64,000 bases of DNA from Leptospira venezuelensis (GTDB lineage Bacteria; Spirochaetota; Leptospiria; Leptospirales; Leptospiraceae), in the NCBI RefSeq assembly GCF_002150035.1, contig NZ_NETS01000006.1:62001-126000 (forward strand), read 5' to 3'. Positions 35,952 to 43,180 of the stretch are shown here, in pieces. A model generated the notes under the pieces. That model made no database searches and was not told the origin of the DNA. It was given only the letters and a program-made list of their open reading frames with translations. Positions within the stretch are counted from its first letter, which is position 1. Each line of letters starts with the position of its first letter. Both the position numbers and the translations under genes were made by a program.

Positions 35952-37184
35952 TTACTTCGAGAATTGATCGATTTTTTTCTGGATACTTATCTTGTCGTGA
36001 GAAGTTTTTGCAAGTGAAAGAGCTTTGCGAAAATGAGATTCTGACTTAGATCTATTTATATCAAAATACAACTCTCCTAAAAGAGCAAAGTAAAAATGAT
36101 TTTCTTTTAGATCTAATTTTTCTGCTTCGAGGATTGCTTCTTCTTTTCCATTTGCCTTAGAAAGGGCGTATGTTCTGTTTAAAGCAGTGATGGGAGAATA
36201 TTGTAATTGAAGTAGACGATTGTATAACTGCAAAATATTTTCCCATTTTTCTTTCGTATCTTCCTTCTGTGTATGCCAATAAGCAATTCCTGCTTCCAAA
36301 TGGTATTTTGTAAGCTTGGTCCCACTCGCTGCTTTGTTTAGAAAAATTTCTCCCTTAGAGATCAGATCATAATTCCAAAAATTTGTGTCCTGATCTTGGT
36401 ATAAGATTTGTTCTCCATTAGCATCTTGCCTCGCTTCAAATCTAGATATGTGAAAGCACATCAAGGACAACAGCGCATATACTTGCGGTGTATTTGTGAG
36501 CTGATTTTCGACAAGCATACTGCAAAGACGGATTGCTTCTAAGCAAAGATCTTTTCGTAAAGTTTTGTTTTGGCTGATGGAATAGTATCCTTCATTAAAT
36601 AGAAGATAGATCGTTGAGAGCACTGGTTCCAATCTATCTTCTAATTCTTCCTGTGTCGGATATTGTATGAGTATCTTTTCTTCCCTTAATTTTTCTTTGG
36701 CTCTAAACAGTCTTTTATTGATCGTCTCTTTATTTGTTAAGAAGGCATCGGCTATTTCCTGTATCCCGAAGCCGCATAATATCCTAAGTGAAAGCCCTAT
36801 TTGTGCCTCCGCAGAGATTGAAGGGTGACATACTGCAAACATCATGCTGAGTTGGCTATCGTATATATTTTCTGGGGAAAGGTCTATCTCAGGATTTAAT
36901 GATTCAGATTGAGGCTTCGTGAGTTCCGGAAGGATCTTATTTTGGAAGATCGAATTTCTTTGCAGATAATTTTTAGCCTTATTTTTAGCGACTGCATACA
37001 GCCAGGTGGTCGGGTTTTCTGGATTTCCCTTAATTCCCCAGGTCTCAGTTGCCGTTAAGAAAGTTTCACTTGCGATCTCTTCGGCGATTTCTAATCTTTC
37101 GAAACCAATATGTTTGCAAAGAACGGAAACAATTTTAGTGTATTCAGTTCTGAATAAATGAGGCAATATCTCCGAACTTTGCAT
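35952..37184 (-). CDS. ECF sigma factor with C-terminal TPR-like extension (ECF42/DUF6596 type)
   Basis: A 410-residue sigma-70-family factor. Residues 1-75 hold sigma region 2 (IAEEIASETFLTATETW...PTTWLYAVAKNKAKNYL) and about 115-175 hold region 4 (LSLRILCGFGIQEIADAFLT, then NKRLFRAKEKL). The remaining 230 residues are helical, with the DUF6596 motif LYLLFNEGYY and TPR-like helices (ALNRTYALSKANGKEEAILEA, LGELYFDINRSKSE). This is the ECF42 group, which works without a classical anti-sigma factor and is linked to DGPF/YCII proteins. Such a gene lies 26 bases upstream here. The extension probably controls activity. Confidence 0.9.
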   Translation of the reverse strand: MQSSEILPHLFRTEYTKIVSVLCKHIGFERLEIAEEIASETFLTATETWGIKGNPENPTTWLYAVAKNKAKNYLQRNSIFQNKILPELTKPQSESLNPEIDLSPENIYDSQLSMMFAVCHPSISAEAQIGLSLRILCGFGIQEIADAFLTNKETINKRLFRAKEKLREEKILIQYPTQEELEDRLEPVLSTIYLLFNEGYYSISQNKTLRKDLCLEAIRLCSMLVENQLTNTPQVYALLSLMCFHISRFEARQDANGEQILYQDQDTNFWNYDLISKGEIFLNKAASGTKLTKYHLEAGIAYWHTQKEDTKEKWENILQLYNRLLQLQYSPITALNRTYALSKANGKEEAILEAEKLDLKENHFYFALLGELYFDINRSKSESHFRKALSLAKTSHDKISIQKKIDQFSK

Positions 37185-37210
37185 AAAATTTACACAAGAA
37201 GATATTTCGG

Positions 37211-37567
37211 TTAACGTGTATTATCTACGTCTGCAATTTTTCTCACTTCTACGCTATTCCCCTCGCCTTTTAAAATGGGGCATTCTTTTGCGATACTTAC
37301 AGCGTCTTCAAAATTTTCGGCTTTAATGGTAATGAAGCCTGCTATGGATTCTTTTGTCTCCGCAAATGGTCCGTCTGTGATGATTTGCCCGGACTTGATA
37401 ACTTTTCCTTCGGTCGATAGTCCTGTGCCGCCTACGAATTTATTTTGAGCGGCTATCCCTCCCACCCAGTCCTGATACATTTTCATGTATACTTGCATTT
37501 GTTCTGGAGAAGGTTGTGCGTCCTTGGTGATGAGGTCCAATCGCATTAAGATTAAGTATTCGTCCAT
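37211..37567 (-). CDS. DGPF/YCII-family protein, partner of the ECF42 sigma factor
   Basis: A 118-residue ferredoxin-like-fold protein with the family signature DGPFAETKE (about 66-74), a typical start (MDEYLILMRLDL) and the ending helix CPILKGEGNSVEVRKI. Proteins of this group are found beside ECF42 sigma factors, where they are the usual regulon targets. It precedes the sigma gene in the same operon, with 26 bases between. Any enzymatic role is unproven; YciI relatives act on small metabolites. Confidence 0.88.
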   Translation of the reverse strand: MDEYLILMRLDLITKDAQPSPEQMQVYMKMYQDWVGGIAAQNKFVGGTGLSTEGKVIKSGQIITDGPFAETKESIAGFITIKAENFEDAVSIAKECPILKGEGNSVEVRKIADVDNTR

Positions 37568-37634
37568 ATTTCTCTCCTATGGAAGATGATTTTATCTCTA
37601 GATCAATTGAGTTTTTAGAAATTGGACAGAAGAT

Positions 37635-38741
37635 TCAGGAAAAACAATCGCAGGCTACTTTTTCTTTCTTGGGATCCCATCCGCCTGCCGTTTTGCAGAT
37701 ACAACTAGAAAGTCCGCCTTTTTGTGCAGAATACTTGGCTTCAAATACAAACTTTGCCAAAGCTTCTAAGAAGGCAGGATAAGTTCCAGGTGCCGGAATT
37801 CTATAATATTCGGAGACCCCATTTTGGAACGCATGGTCTCTGATCTGAACTCCGATCTCTTCTAATGTTTCTAGGTGATCACTTATGAAGCTGATCGGAT
37901 AAACAGCGATTCTTTTAGTTCCCTTTTGTCCTAATTCTTGGATCTTATCTAAGGTGTTTGGAGTGGTCCACTTACTTGGGCCTACCCTACTCTGGTATGA
38001 TAAATGTATTTGTCCTTTATAACCTTTTTCTCTCAGAAGTGAAGTGAGACCTTTTACATTCTCTTCGATTTCTTTTGTATATATATCGCCCTTTTTAATT
38101 AAGCGAAGTGGAATCCCATGTGCGCTGAAAACTATATCTAGATTTTGCCAATCTGGGATCGGTTTTTGTTTGATATGAAGAAAATCTTTTTCAGAAAGTT
38201 TACCTTGGAAAAAATCTAGGATCAAGTCTCGGATAGAATCTAAATATTCTTTTCTGCCTGAGAATGGTCTCACCCAAAGCGGATTAGATGCGGGGCAATA
38301 GCCGATCTGTTTTTCCAGGAGCATTGCTGTAGAAAGAACTGTTGATCTGGAAAAATGAGGGAATAGAGGAAGTAGCACAACTCCTTCTTTAGGATCTGTC
38401 CATTCAGAAGGAAGCTCTCTGATGTCCGGATATCCGCAGCACATTGCAGTCTTGACTTCCCATTTTTCTCCGGACTCCTCTAAAAGTTTTTTTAAACCTT
38501 CAGCTTGTTTTTCAGTTTCCGAGACAAGAGGGGAGCCTCCTCCAAATCCCATGGATGCATATGTTTCTTCTACTTTTTTGGCTCTAGTCTCTGCGATTTT
38601 TCTGGCGAGTCTGATCCGTAGGAATTCGGGAAGAGGAAGATCGAATACTAATGGGTCTTCGAATAGGTCCTTTAAAAATTTTGGGATTTCTTCGGTGCTT
38701 CTTGGCCCGCCCAAGTTGATGAGTAAAAGTTTATTTTTCAA
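37635..38741 (-). CDS. hemH: Ferrochelatase with Cys-rich C-terminal extension
   Basis: Inserts ferrous iron into protoporphyrin IX, the final step of heme b synthesis. At 368 residues it carries LLINLGGPRSTEEIP near the N-terminus, the metal-site histidine in VFSAHGIPL, LSYQSRVGPSKWTTP and YPISFISDHLETLEEI with the second histidine and the glutamate. The last 27 residues add two CxC pairs (SCIC and CDC). Cysteines at this end ligate a 2Fe-2S cluster in animal and actinobacterial ferrochelatases, so a cluster is possible here. It lies on the opposite strand to the hem operon. Confidence 0.95.
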   Translation of the reverse strand: MKNKLLLINLGGPRSTEEIPKFLKDLFEDPLVFDLPLPEFLRIRLARKIAETRAKKVEETYASMGFGGGSPLVSETEKQAEGLKKLLEESGEKWEVKTAMCCGYPDIRELPSEWTDPKEGVVLLPLFPHFSRSTVLSTAMLLEKQIGYCPASNPLWVRPFSGRKEYLDSIRDLILDFFQGKLSEKDFLHIKQKPIPDWQNLDIVFSAHGIPLRLIKKGDIYTKEIEENVKGLTSLLREKGYKGQIHLSYQSRVGPSKWTTPNTLDKIQELGQKGTKRIAVYPISFISDHLETLEEIGVQIRDHAFQNGVSEYYRIPAPGTYPAFLEALAKFVFEAKYSAQKGGLSSCICKTAGGWDPKKEKVACDCFS

Positions 38742-38760
38742 AAATCTCTCTCTTAAGTTC

Positions 38761-39855
38761 TTATAAAAAATGACTGACCTGAAATTCCAAGGAGAATTGT
38801 TTCGTGCTTAGGTAATTTCTATATCTTCCAGAATAATTGGAGATGATATCCTCTCTATTTAAGCCGCCTTGGGTTTGAAAACTTCCTTCTCCGTACAGTC
38901 TATGTTCTGTTAATTTTACGAAAAATAGCCAAGAAGGTAGAATATATCCTGCACCTAAATTCGTTTCTACTCCGAAACCGGAAGAATCTCCGATGAAGTT
39001 TAAATTTCTTTGGTAATGATAATCCCTGAAATGTGAATACCATATATTTCCGGAAAGGCTTGCTTCTAACATCCAAGTCCCATTGGAATATCTATAGCCG
39101 AACCCGAATGGAACTTCCCAAGTTGAAATGGAATAACTGAGTCCGATCCCGATAGGCCCATATGTCACTGGTGAGGTTGCAATCCATTGCATCACATCAT
39201 ATAGATAATATTTGTAGAATGTATAATAAGCGCCGCCTGTAAGGTAGACGCCTGAACCCGGTTTTCTGGGATCTGGATTTGCTCCGCCGAAATATTTTCT
39301 GCCAAGGAATCCTATCCGATCATCTTTCATTTTCAGCTTTCCTCTTCCATCCGCAAAGTTTTGTGTGCCTGTGAATGTATAAGGGGTATCGTAAAAACTT
39401 GTATTAGCGAAATCGATCTTTGTTCCCTTCTCCCTGCTTACGCTGCCAAGAAGGAAGTCCTCATCTCTCCCCTCTCCTGTCCTTTGGTTCCTAAAATTAC
39501 TCCTATATTCCAGGTTGATCTCCCAAGTTTCCCACCAGTGTTTTAAGCCGATCCCTCCGTATTCGAATTCTCTGTTATAGGTGATCCTGGAACCTGCTTT
39601 TAATCCCGAAAGATTTGGGAACTTAGTGCCGGACTCGAAAATGTGTTGGCCCCCATTCTCTCCAAAGATCCCAGTAATGGAACTTCTTGTCATTAGTTCG
39701 GATATATATGTTTGGATTTTGGATTGGGGGGGCGTGAGTCCGGAGAGATTTGTTTCTGGTCTTATCTCCTTGGGAGATTCGGGCTCTTGGGCAAGTATAT
39801 TGCCAGTGGCAAATAGGCAGAATAGTAAGATTATAGTTCGAATCTGAATTTTCAT
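38761..39855 (-). CDS. Omptin-like outer-membrane protease
   Basis: A 364-residue beta-barrel with a signal peptide (cleavage near LAQ-E23). It resembles omptins (OmpT/Pla), which cut proteins at the cell surface. The OmpT catalytic pair D83/D85 corresponds to D131/D133 (GRDEDF), and D210/H212 to D278/H280 (SHFRDYHYQR). After the second pair the sequence keeps the omptin order: NLGAGYILPSWLFFVKL, then a Tyr/Gly-rich final hairpin ending in FQVSHFL (Phe near the C-terminus as in outer-membrane barrels). ATG start with AGGAUGAA site. Candidate plasminogen-activator-like activity is inference only. It is divergent from the second parA. Confidence 0.72.
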   Translation of the reverse strand: MKIQIRTIILLFCLFATGNILAQEPESPKEIRPETNLSGLTPPQSKIQTYISELMTRSSITGIFGENGGQHIFESGTKFPNLSGLKAGSRITYNREFEYGGIGLKHWWETWEINLEYRSNFRNQRTGEGRDEDFLLGSVSREKGTKIDFANTSFYDTPYTFTGTQNFADGRGKLKMKDDRIGFLGRKYFGGANPDPRKPGSGVYLTGGAYYTFYKYYLYDVMQWIATSPVTYGPIGIGLSYSISTWEVPFGFGYRYSNGTWMLEASLSGNIWYSHFRDYHYQRNLNFIGDSSGFGVETNLGAGYILPSWLFFVKLTEHRLYGEGSFQTQGGLNREDIISNYSGRYRNYLSTKQFSLEFQVSHFL

Positions 39856-39869
39856 TTCATCCTAGAATA

Positions 39870-39891
39870 GGGGTGAAATGATTTCATCCCC
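39870..39891. promoter_or_regulatory. Inverted repeat upstream of the second parA (candidate parS of second par locus)
   Basis: Core TGAAAT-G-ATTTCA flanked by GGGG on the left and TCCCC on the right. Nearly the same motif occurs inside the second parB (41523-41543). It lies 150 bases before parA2 and 15 bases before the omptin-like gene, so it could also act in that gene's control. Confidence 0.55.
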
Positions 39892-40041
39892 TGTGAATTC
39901 CTTTTCCGAGAAGAGACCTTAACATTCTCCCCTACCCTATCGTTTCAATTCGGTTTTTTAGCTTATAAACCTATATGAGACATAGGTTTTGTTGACAAAT
40001 TCGGTCTTAAAGAGGATCTATAATCAGGGTCAAGGTTTGAA

Positions 40042-40968
40042 GTGAAAGCCAGAGTTTTAAGTGTAGATGAAGTCCTCTCCGAGTATGTTTTAAGCTCGGA
40101 AGATGAGTTTCTGGAGAAGGCAAAAAAATGGTCCTTGCCCAAAGACAATAAGGGTAAGTATAAGACTGAAGTTTTAGATAAGTACTTTTCTAAAAAAACA
40201 AAACATTCCTATGAATCTGTGATTATCGCTGTCTCAAATCAGAAAGGTGGAGAAGGAAAAACCACAGTTTCTATTTGTCTTGCAGAAGCATTGGCGAAGG
40301 CGGGCAAAAAAGTTTTACTTCTAGATTGGGATGCTCAGGCAAATATCACTCAGCTATATGTAGGCCAGGCAGATAAATCAGTATTTCATTCTTTGGGTTA
40401 TAAAGAAGAATCTAAAGTAGATATTTCAGAAATTATTGTTAACCTTGCGCCGGGATTGGATCTAGTTCCTTCATCTATTCATTTGGCAAATTTTACTACA
40501 CCGTATGAAAGAGATGATTTTGATCTTTTGAAAGAGGCTTTGTTGCCGATCCGGTCTTCTTACGAATATATTATTATAGATTGTCCTCCTTCTCTGGGTT
40601 TGATCTTGGAGAATGCCTTGATCGCAGCTGATCTTGTTTTGGTTCCAATCCAAACTCGTGCTTTTAGTGTGCAAGGTTTGAAAGACCTTCACGGCACAAT
40701 AGAGAAGATCCGCAAAAAAGCAAATCCTGGGCTTGGTCTTTTGGGTGCGGTTTTAAATCAATATGAGGATTCAAGGGCCCTGTCTGGACTTGCTGAAACT
40801 GTTCGGAAATATTTCCCGGTCTTTGATTCCGTAGTGTATAGAAGAGAAGCGATTCCTCAATCGCAAGCGAAACGTAAACTTTTATCTGAATATGATCCAA
40901 AAGCGATGCAAATGTTTTCCACCTTGGCGGAAGAAGTAATGAGGAGAGCAAATGGCAAAAAGATCTGA
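40042..40968 (+). CDS. parA: Partition ATPase ParA (second par locus)
   Basis: A 308-residue ParA starting at GTG with AAGG upstream. Residues 1-58 are an N-terminal extension that the first ParA lacks, with a helical charged stretch (SEDEFLEKAKKWSLPKDNKGKY); plasmid type Ia ParAs use such extensions to bind their own operator. Walker A is KGGEGKTT (68-75) with the same unusual Glu as the first ParA; Walker A' is DWDAQANIT and Walker B is YIIIDCPPS. It overlaps parB by 17 bases. The two ParAs share the core but are clearly different families within it. Confidence 0.95.
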   Translation: MKARVLSVDEVLSEYVLSSEDEFLEKAKKWSLPKDNKGKYKTEVLDKYFSKKTKHSYESVIIAVSNQKGGEGKTTVSICLAEALAKAGKKVLLLDWDAQANITQLYVGQADKSVFHSLGYKEESKVDISEIIVNLAPGLDLVPSSIHLANFTTPYERDDFDLLKEALLPIRSSYEYIIIDCPPSLGLILENALIAADLVLVPIQTRAFSVQGLKDLHGTIEKIRKKANPGLGLLGAVLNQYEDSRALSGLAETVRKYFPVFDSVVYRREAIPQSQAKRKLLSEYDPKAMQMFSTLAEEVMRRANGKKI

Positions 40969-41653
40969 TTTTGCGGGGCTAGATTTATTAACAGCTTTCG
41001 GCGGAGATGAATCCCTTAAAAAGGAAATTCTTCTTTCTGATATTATCACCAATCCAGAACAACCTAGAGTTTTTGGAAAAGAAGATGTGAGCGATCTTGT
41101 GGAATCTATGAAACGTTTGGGTCTGATCGAACCAATCGTTGTTCGTAAATTAGGTAAGAAGTTTCAGATCGTAGCTGGAGAAAGAAGATTCCAGGCTGCT
41201 AAACTCATCGGCTGGAAATCGATACCGGTTGTAGAAACTGAAGCTTCAGAAGATAGATGTTATGAGATTGCATTAGCTGAGAACGAAAAACGCAAAAGTT
41301 TAAATCCTTGGGAAGTAGGAAGAGCAATACAGTTCCTGCGTAAAGAAAGAAAAAAAACCGCAGAAGAAGTCGGCAAGATCTTAGGTTATACGGAAAGATA
41401 TGTTAAACAGTTAAGCTCCATTGCAAGGCTAGACCAAAAATCTGTTTCAGAATTGCTCAAAAGCGGAAGTGATCTTTCCGTCAAAAATCTGGAAACCCTG
41501 CTAAAAAAGAAAGAAGGACGGGGGGGTGAAACGATTTCACCCCGTAAGCCCGGCGAAAGGGTTACCCTGGATCTTAAACTTCTAACGGTTAAGAATAGAG
41601 AATCATTTTTAAGAGAACTTTCTAATCTAAAGAAAAAGTACGGAATGAGCTAA
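40952..41653 (+). CDS. parB: Partition protein ParB (second par locus)
   Basis: A 233-residue ParB. The CTP-binding box is VAGERRFQAA (74-83), then ALAENEKRKSLNPWEVG (108-124). The helix-turn-helix is KTAEEVGKILGYTERYVKQL (135-154), different from that of the first ParB, so another DNA target is expected. The linker (GRGGETISPRK, 189-199) is encoded by a perfect inverted repeat that resembles the motif upstream of parA2. The short C-terminal part should dimerise. No replication gene follows; the next gene is an FMN reductase. Confidence 0.94.
   Translation: MAKRSDFAGLDLLTAFGGDESLKKEILLSDIITNPEQPRVFGKEDVSDLVESMKRLGLIEPIVVRKLGKKFQIVAGERRFQAAKLIGWKSIPVVETEASEDRCYEIALAENEKRKSLNPWEVGRAIQFLRKERKKTAEEVGKILGYTERYVKQLSSIARLDQKSVSELLKSGSDLSVKNLETLLKKKEGRGGETISPRKPGERVTLDLKLLTVKNRESFLRELSNLKKKYGMS
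41523..41543. promoter_or_regulatory. Inverted repeat inside parB2 (candidate parS)
   Basis: Perfect 9-bp arms GGGGTGAAA and TTTCACCCC around CGA. The core matches the site upstream of parA2 (GGGGTGAAA-yGA-TTTCA). It is located in the linker-coding part of parB2, where the amino-acid sequence is free to vary, which is a common place for parS sites inside par operons. Confidence 0.55.
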
Positions 41654-41759
41654 TACGATTTTTTTCTCGTTGGAGAAAAGCAGAGGCTTCTGATTCTGTT
41701 CTCATGCTACTGTTTAAGCGGATTTTTTGTCCGCACTCGGTTTCTTATAAAGGAATAGA

Positions 41760-42365
41760 ATGAAAATTGGAATCATAGTTGGCTCCCAACAAAAAGTATC
41801 TCAATCCTCTAAAGTTGGGGAATTTTTAAATTCTAAATTAAAAGAAATGTCCGTGGACACTTGGACATTGGATCTCGGGAAAAATCCTCTTCCTCTTTAT
41901 GATTCTACTCAGACAGGAGATAATCAGGTTTGGACTAACATCTGGAAGCCTGTTGATGAAAACCTGAAAAGTTCGGAAGGTTTTATTATTATTACTCCTG
42001 AGTATGGTGGTATGGCAAGTCCTGCTATTAAAAATTTCTTCCTTCATGCTGGATTAGTTCAGTTGGGTCATAAGCCAGGTCTTCTTGTTTCTGTTTCTTC
42101 TGGCAGAGGCGGCGCTTTTCCGATAAACGAAATGAGAGCGAGCAGCTATAAGAATACCAAGATTTGTTATATCCCTGAACAATTGATCTTTCGGGATGTG
42201 GAACATTTGATCAACGGAGGAGAGCCTGTTTCTCCGGAAGATAGTTTTATCAGAGAGAGAAGTGCGTTTGCTCTTAAGATCTTAGTTGCTTACGCAGATG
42301 CTCTTTCTGAGATCCGAGAATCAGGTGTTGTTCAGGATCCTAGATTTAAGAACGGGATGTCTTAA
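41760..42365 (+). CDS. NADPH-dependent FMN reductase family protein
   Basis: A 201-residue flavodoxin-fold protein. The FMN phosphate loop is GSQQKVSQSSKVGEFL near the N-terminus, and the isoalloxazine-binding segment is ITPEYGGMASPAIKNFFLH (about 79-97), both typical of the ArsH/chromate-reductase-type group. It probably reduces flavins or quinones with NAD(P)H in the cytoplasm. An AAAGGAATAG site precedes the ATG. The C-terminal 50 residues (EDSFIRERSAFALKILVAYA) form the usual last helix. Nothing in the neighbourhood identifies the substrate. Confidence 0.88.
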   Translation: MKIGIIVGSQQKVSQSSKVGEFLNSKLKEMSVDTWTLDLGKNPLPLYDSTQTGDNQVWTNIWKPVDENLKSSEGFIIITPEYGGMASPAIKNFFLHAGLVQLGHKPGLLVSVSSGRGGAFPINEMRASSYKNTKICYIPEQLIFRDVEHLINGGEPVSPEDSFIRERSAFALKILVAYADALSEIRESGVVQDPRFKNGMS

Positions 42366-42372
42366 GGGTTCG

Positions 42373-42507
42373 CACAGAGACCACTGAGGTCACAGAGATA
42401 CTAAGCGGCAGCGATGCGTAGATCTTTATAGTCCGGGCGAAGCCCGGATGAGCGATAGCGAAATCGAAGCAGCGCGACCCGAGCGATAGCGAGTGGGGCC
42501 GCCCCCC
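42373..42507. repeat. Composite dispersed-repeat-like element
   Basis: Short direct units (CACAGAGA twice), a 7-bp GC hairpin, and two GAGCGATAGCGA copies 31 bases apart, ending in a GC palindrome. The composition is unlike its neighbours. The pattern looks like an intergenic repeat family (REP-like) rather than unique sequence; only one copy is in this window. Confidence 0.5.
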
Positions 42508-42677
42508 ATACTCCAAGTTATCTTTTTTTAATGAGACATAATCCCACCGAGGCCCAGCGCCAATTTGTACTGAATCTAGCAAGTCCCTCTTGCAGAATTG
42601 AGTGGGGGAGGGGAGTTCCTTCACCCCGGAATTGGCTCAAAGATTGTCTTTTCTGACCCGATGATATACTCTGAGGG

Positions 42678-42719
42678 CTGTCGGATCCCTGATCCGTCAG
42701 TTAGGAAACGCAAAGTTTC
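42678..42719 (+). promoter_or_regulatory. Two adjacent stem-loops in the leader of the cyclic-nucleotide-binding gene
   Basis: The first is CTG-T-CGGATC / GATCCG-T-CAG with a CCT loop (42678-42700). The second is GAAAC-GCAAA-GTTTC (42705-42719). A TATACT hexamer at 42665-42670 would start transcription just before the first stem. The gene begins about 60 bases later. It could be a structured 5' leader or a protein-binding site. Confidence 0.4.
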
Positions 42720-42781
42720 GAAGTCAGATAAGACGGACCGGATCTTTAGATGTTTCGGTTTAAATCGAAAGTTAGGAATTC

Positions 42782-43180
42782 ATGAATAAAATTAATATCC
42801 AGGCCGGCCAAATTATTTTCAGAGAAGGCGAGTTGAATAACTCGATGTATATCATCACCTCTGGGACTGTTGAAATATTTTTTACTCATAAAAACTCAGC
42901 CACTCGTTTAGCCTTGATGAAGAAGGGAGATTTTTTCGGTGAGATGGCTTTGTTTAGGGCCAAGCCAAGAACTGCGACTGCGAGAGCGGTTATGGATACC
43001 GAAATGGTTGCGGTGGAATCCAAACAACAATTGGAAAGATACCTTCTTGCGAACCCTGAGTTTGCTGCTAAGATGGTGAGGATTTTGGCAGATCGTTTGG
43101 CGAATACGAATGAACTATTGATCTCTAAACTGAACGAAATTACTACGAAAGAGATCGAATATCAGATAGAAGATAACTGA
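42782..43180 (+). CDS. Single-domain cyclic-nucleotide-binding (CRP-like sensor) protein
   Basis: A 132-residue protein consisting only of a cNMP-binding beta roll and the following helix: IIFREGELNNSMYIITSGTVEIF at the start, the phosphate-binding cassette GEMALFRAKPRTATARA (about 59-75), and the C-helix VRILADRLANTNELL. There is no helix-turn-helix, so it is not a CRP-type transcription factor by itself; such stand-alone domains regulate partners. It is convergent with a GGDEF diguanylate cyclase, their stop codons being adjacent. The cassette keeps the RTATA signature that contacts the cyclic phosphate. Confidence 0.9.
   Translation: MNKINIQAGQIIFREGELNNSMYIITSGTVEIFFTHKNSATRLALMKKGDFFGEMALFRAKPRTATARAVMDTEMVAVESKQQLERYLLANPEFAAKMVRILADRLANTNELLISKLNEITTKEIEYQIEDN

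Larger units (their letters stand above)
42366..42781. other. Repeat-rich intergenic region
   Basis: About 415 bases with no convincing gene. 42373-42402 is built of 9-base units (CACAGAGAC, CACTGAGGT, CACAGAGAT). 42432-42448 is a perfect hairpin (TCCGGGC/GCCCGGA, GAA loop). GAGCGATAGCGA occurs at 42450-42461 and 42481-42492. 42495-42505 is GC palindromic (GGGGC/GCCCC). ATGAGACATA follows at 42531-42540. The second half carries a candidate promoter and two hairpins leading into the next gene. Confidence 0.6.

Noticed and set aside
37579..37782. A short plus-strand frame opposite the 3' end of hemH
   Set aside because: It overlaps the conserved C-terminal coding part of ferrochelatase and has no ribosome site.
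42700..42782. c-di-GMP-I riboswitch
   Set aside because: Only the AACGCAAAG segment resembles the core. The GGGCAAACC part and the second conserved stem are absent, so I do not call a riboswitch.
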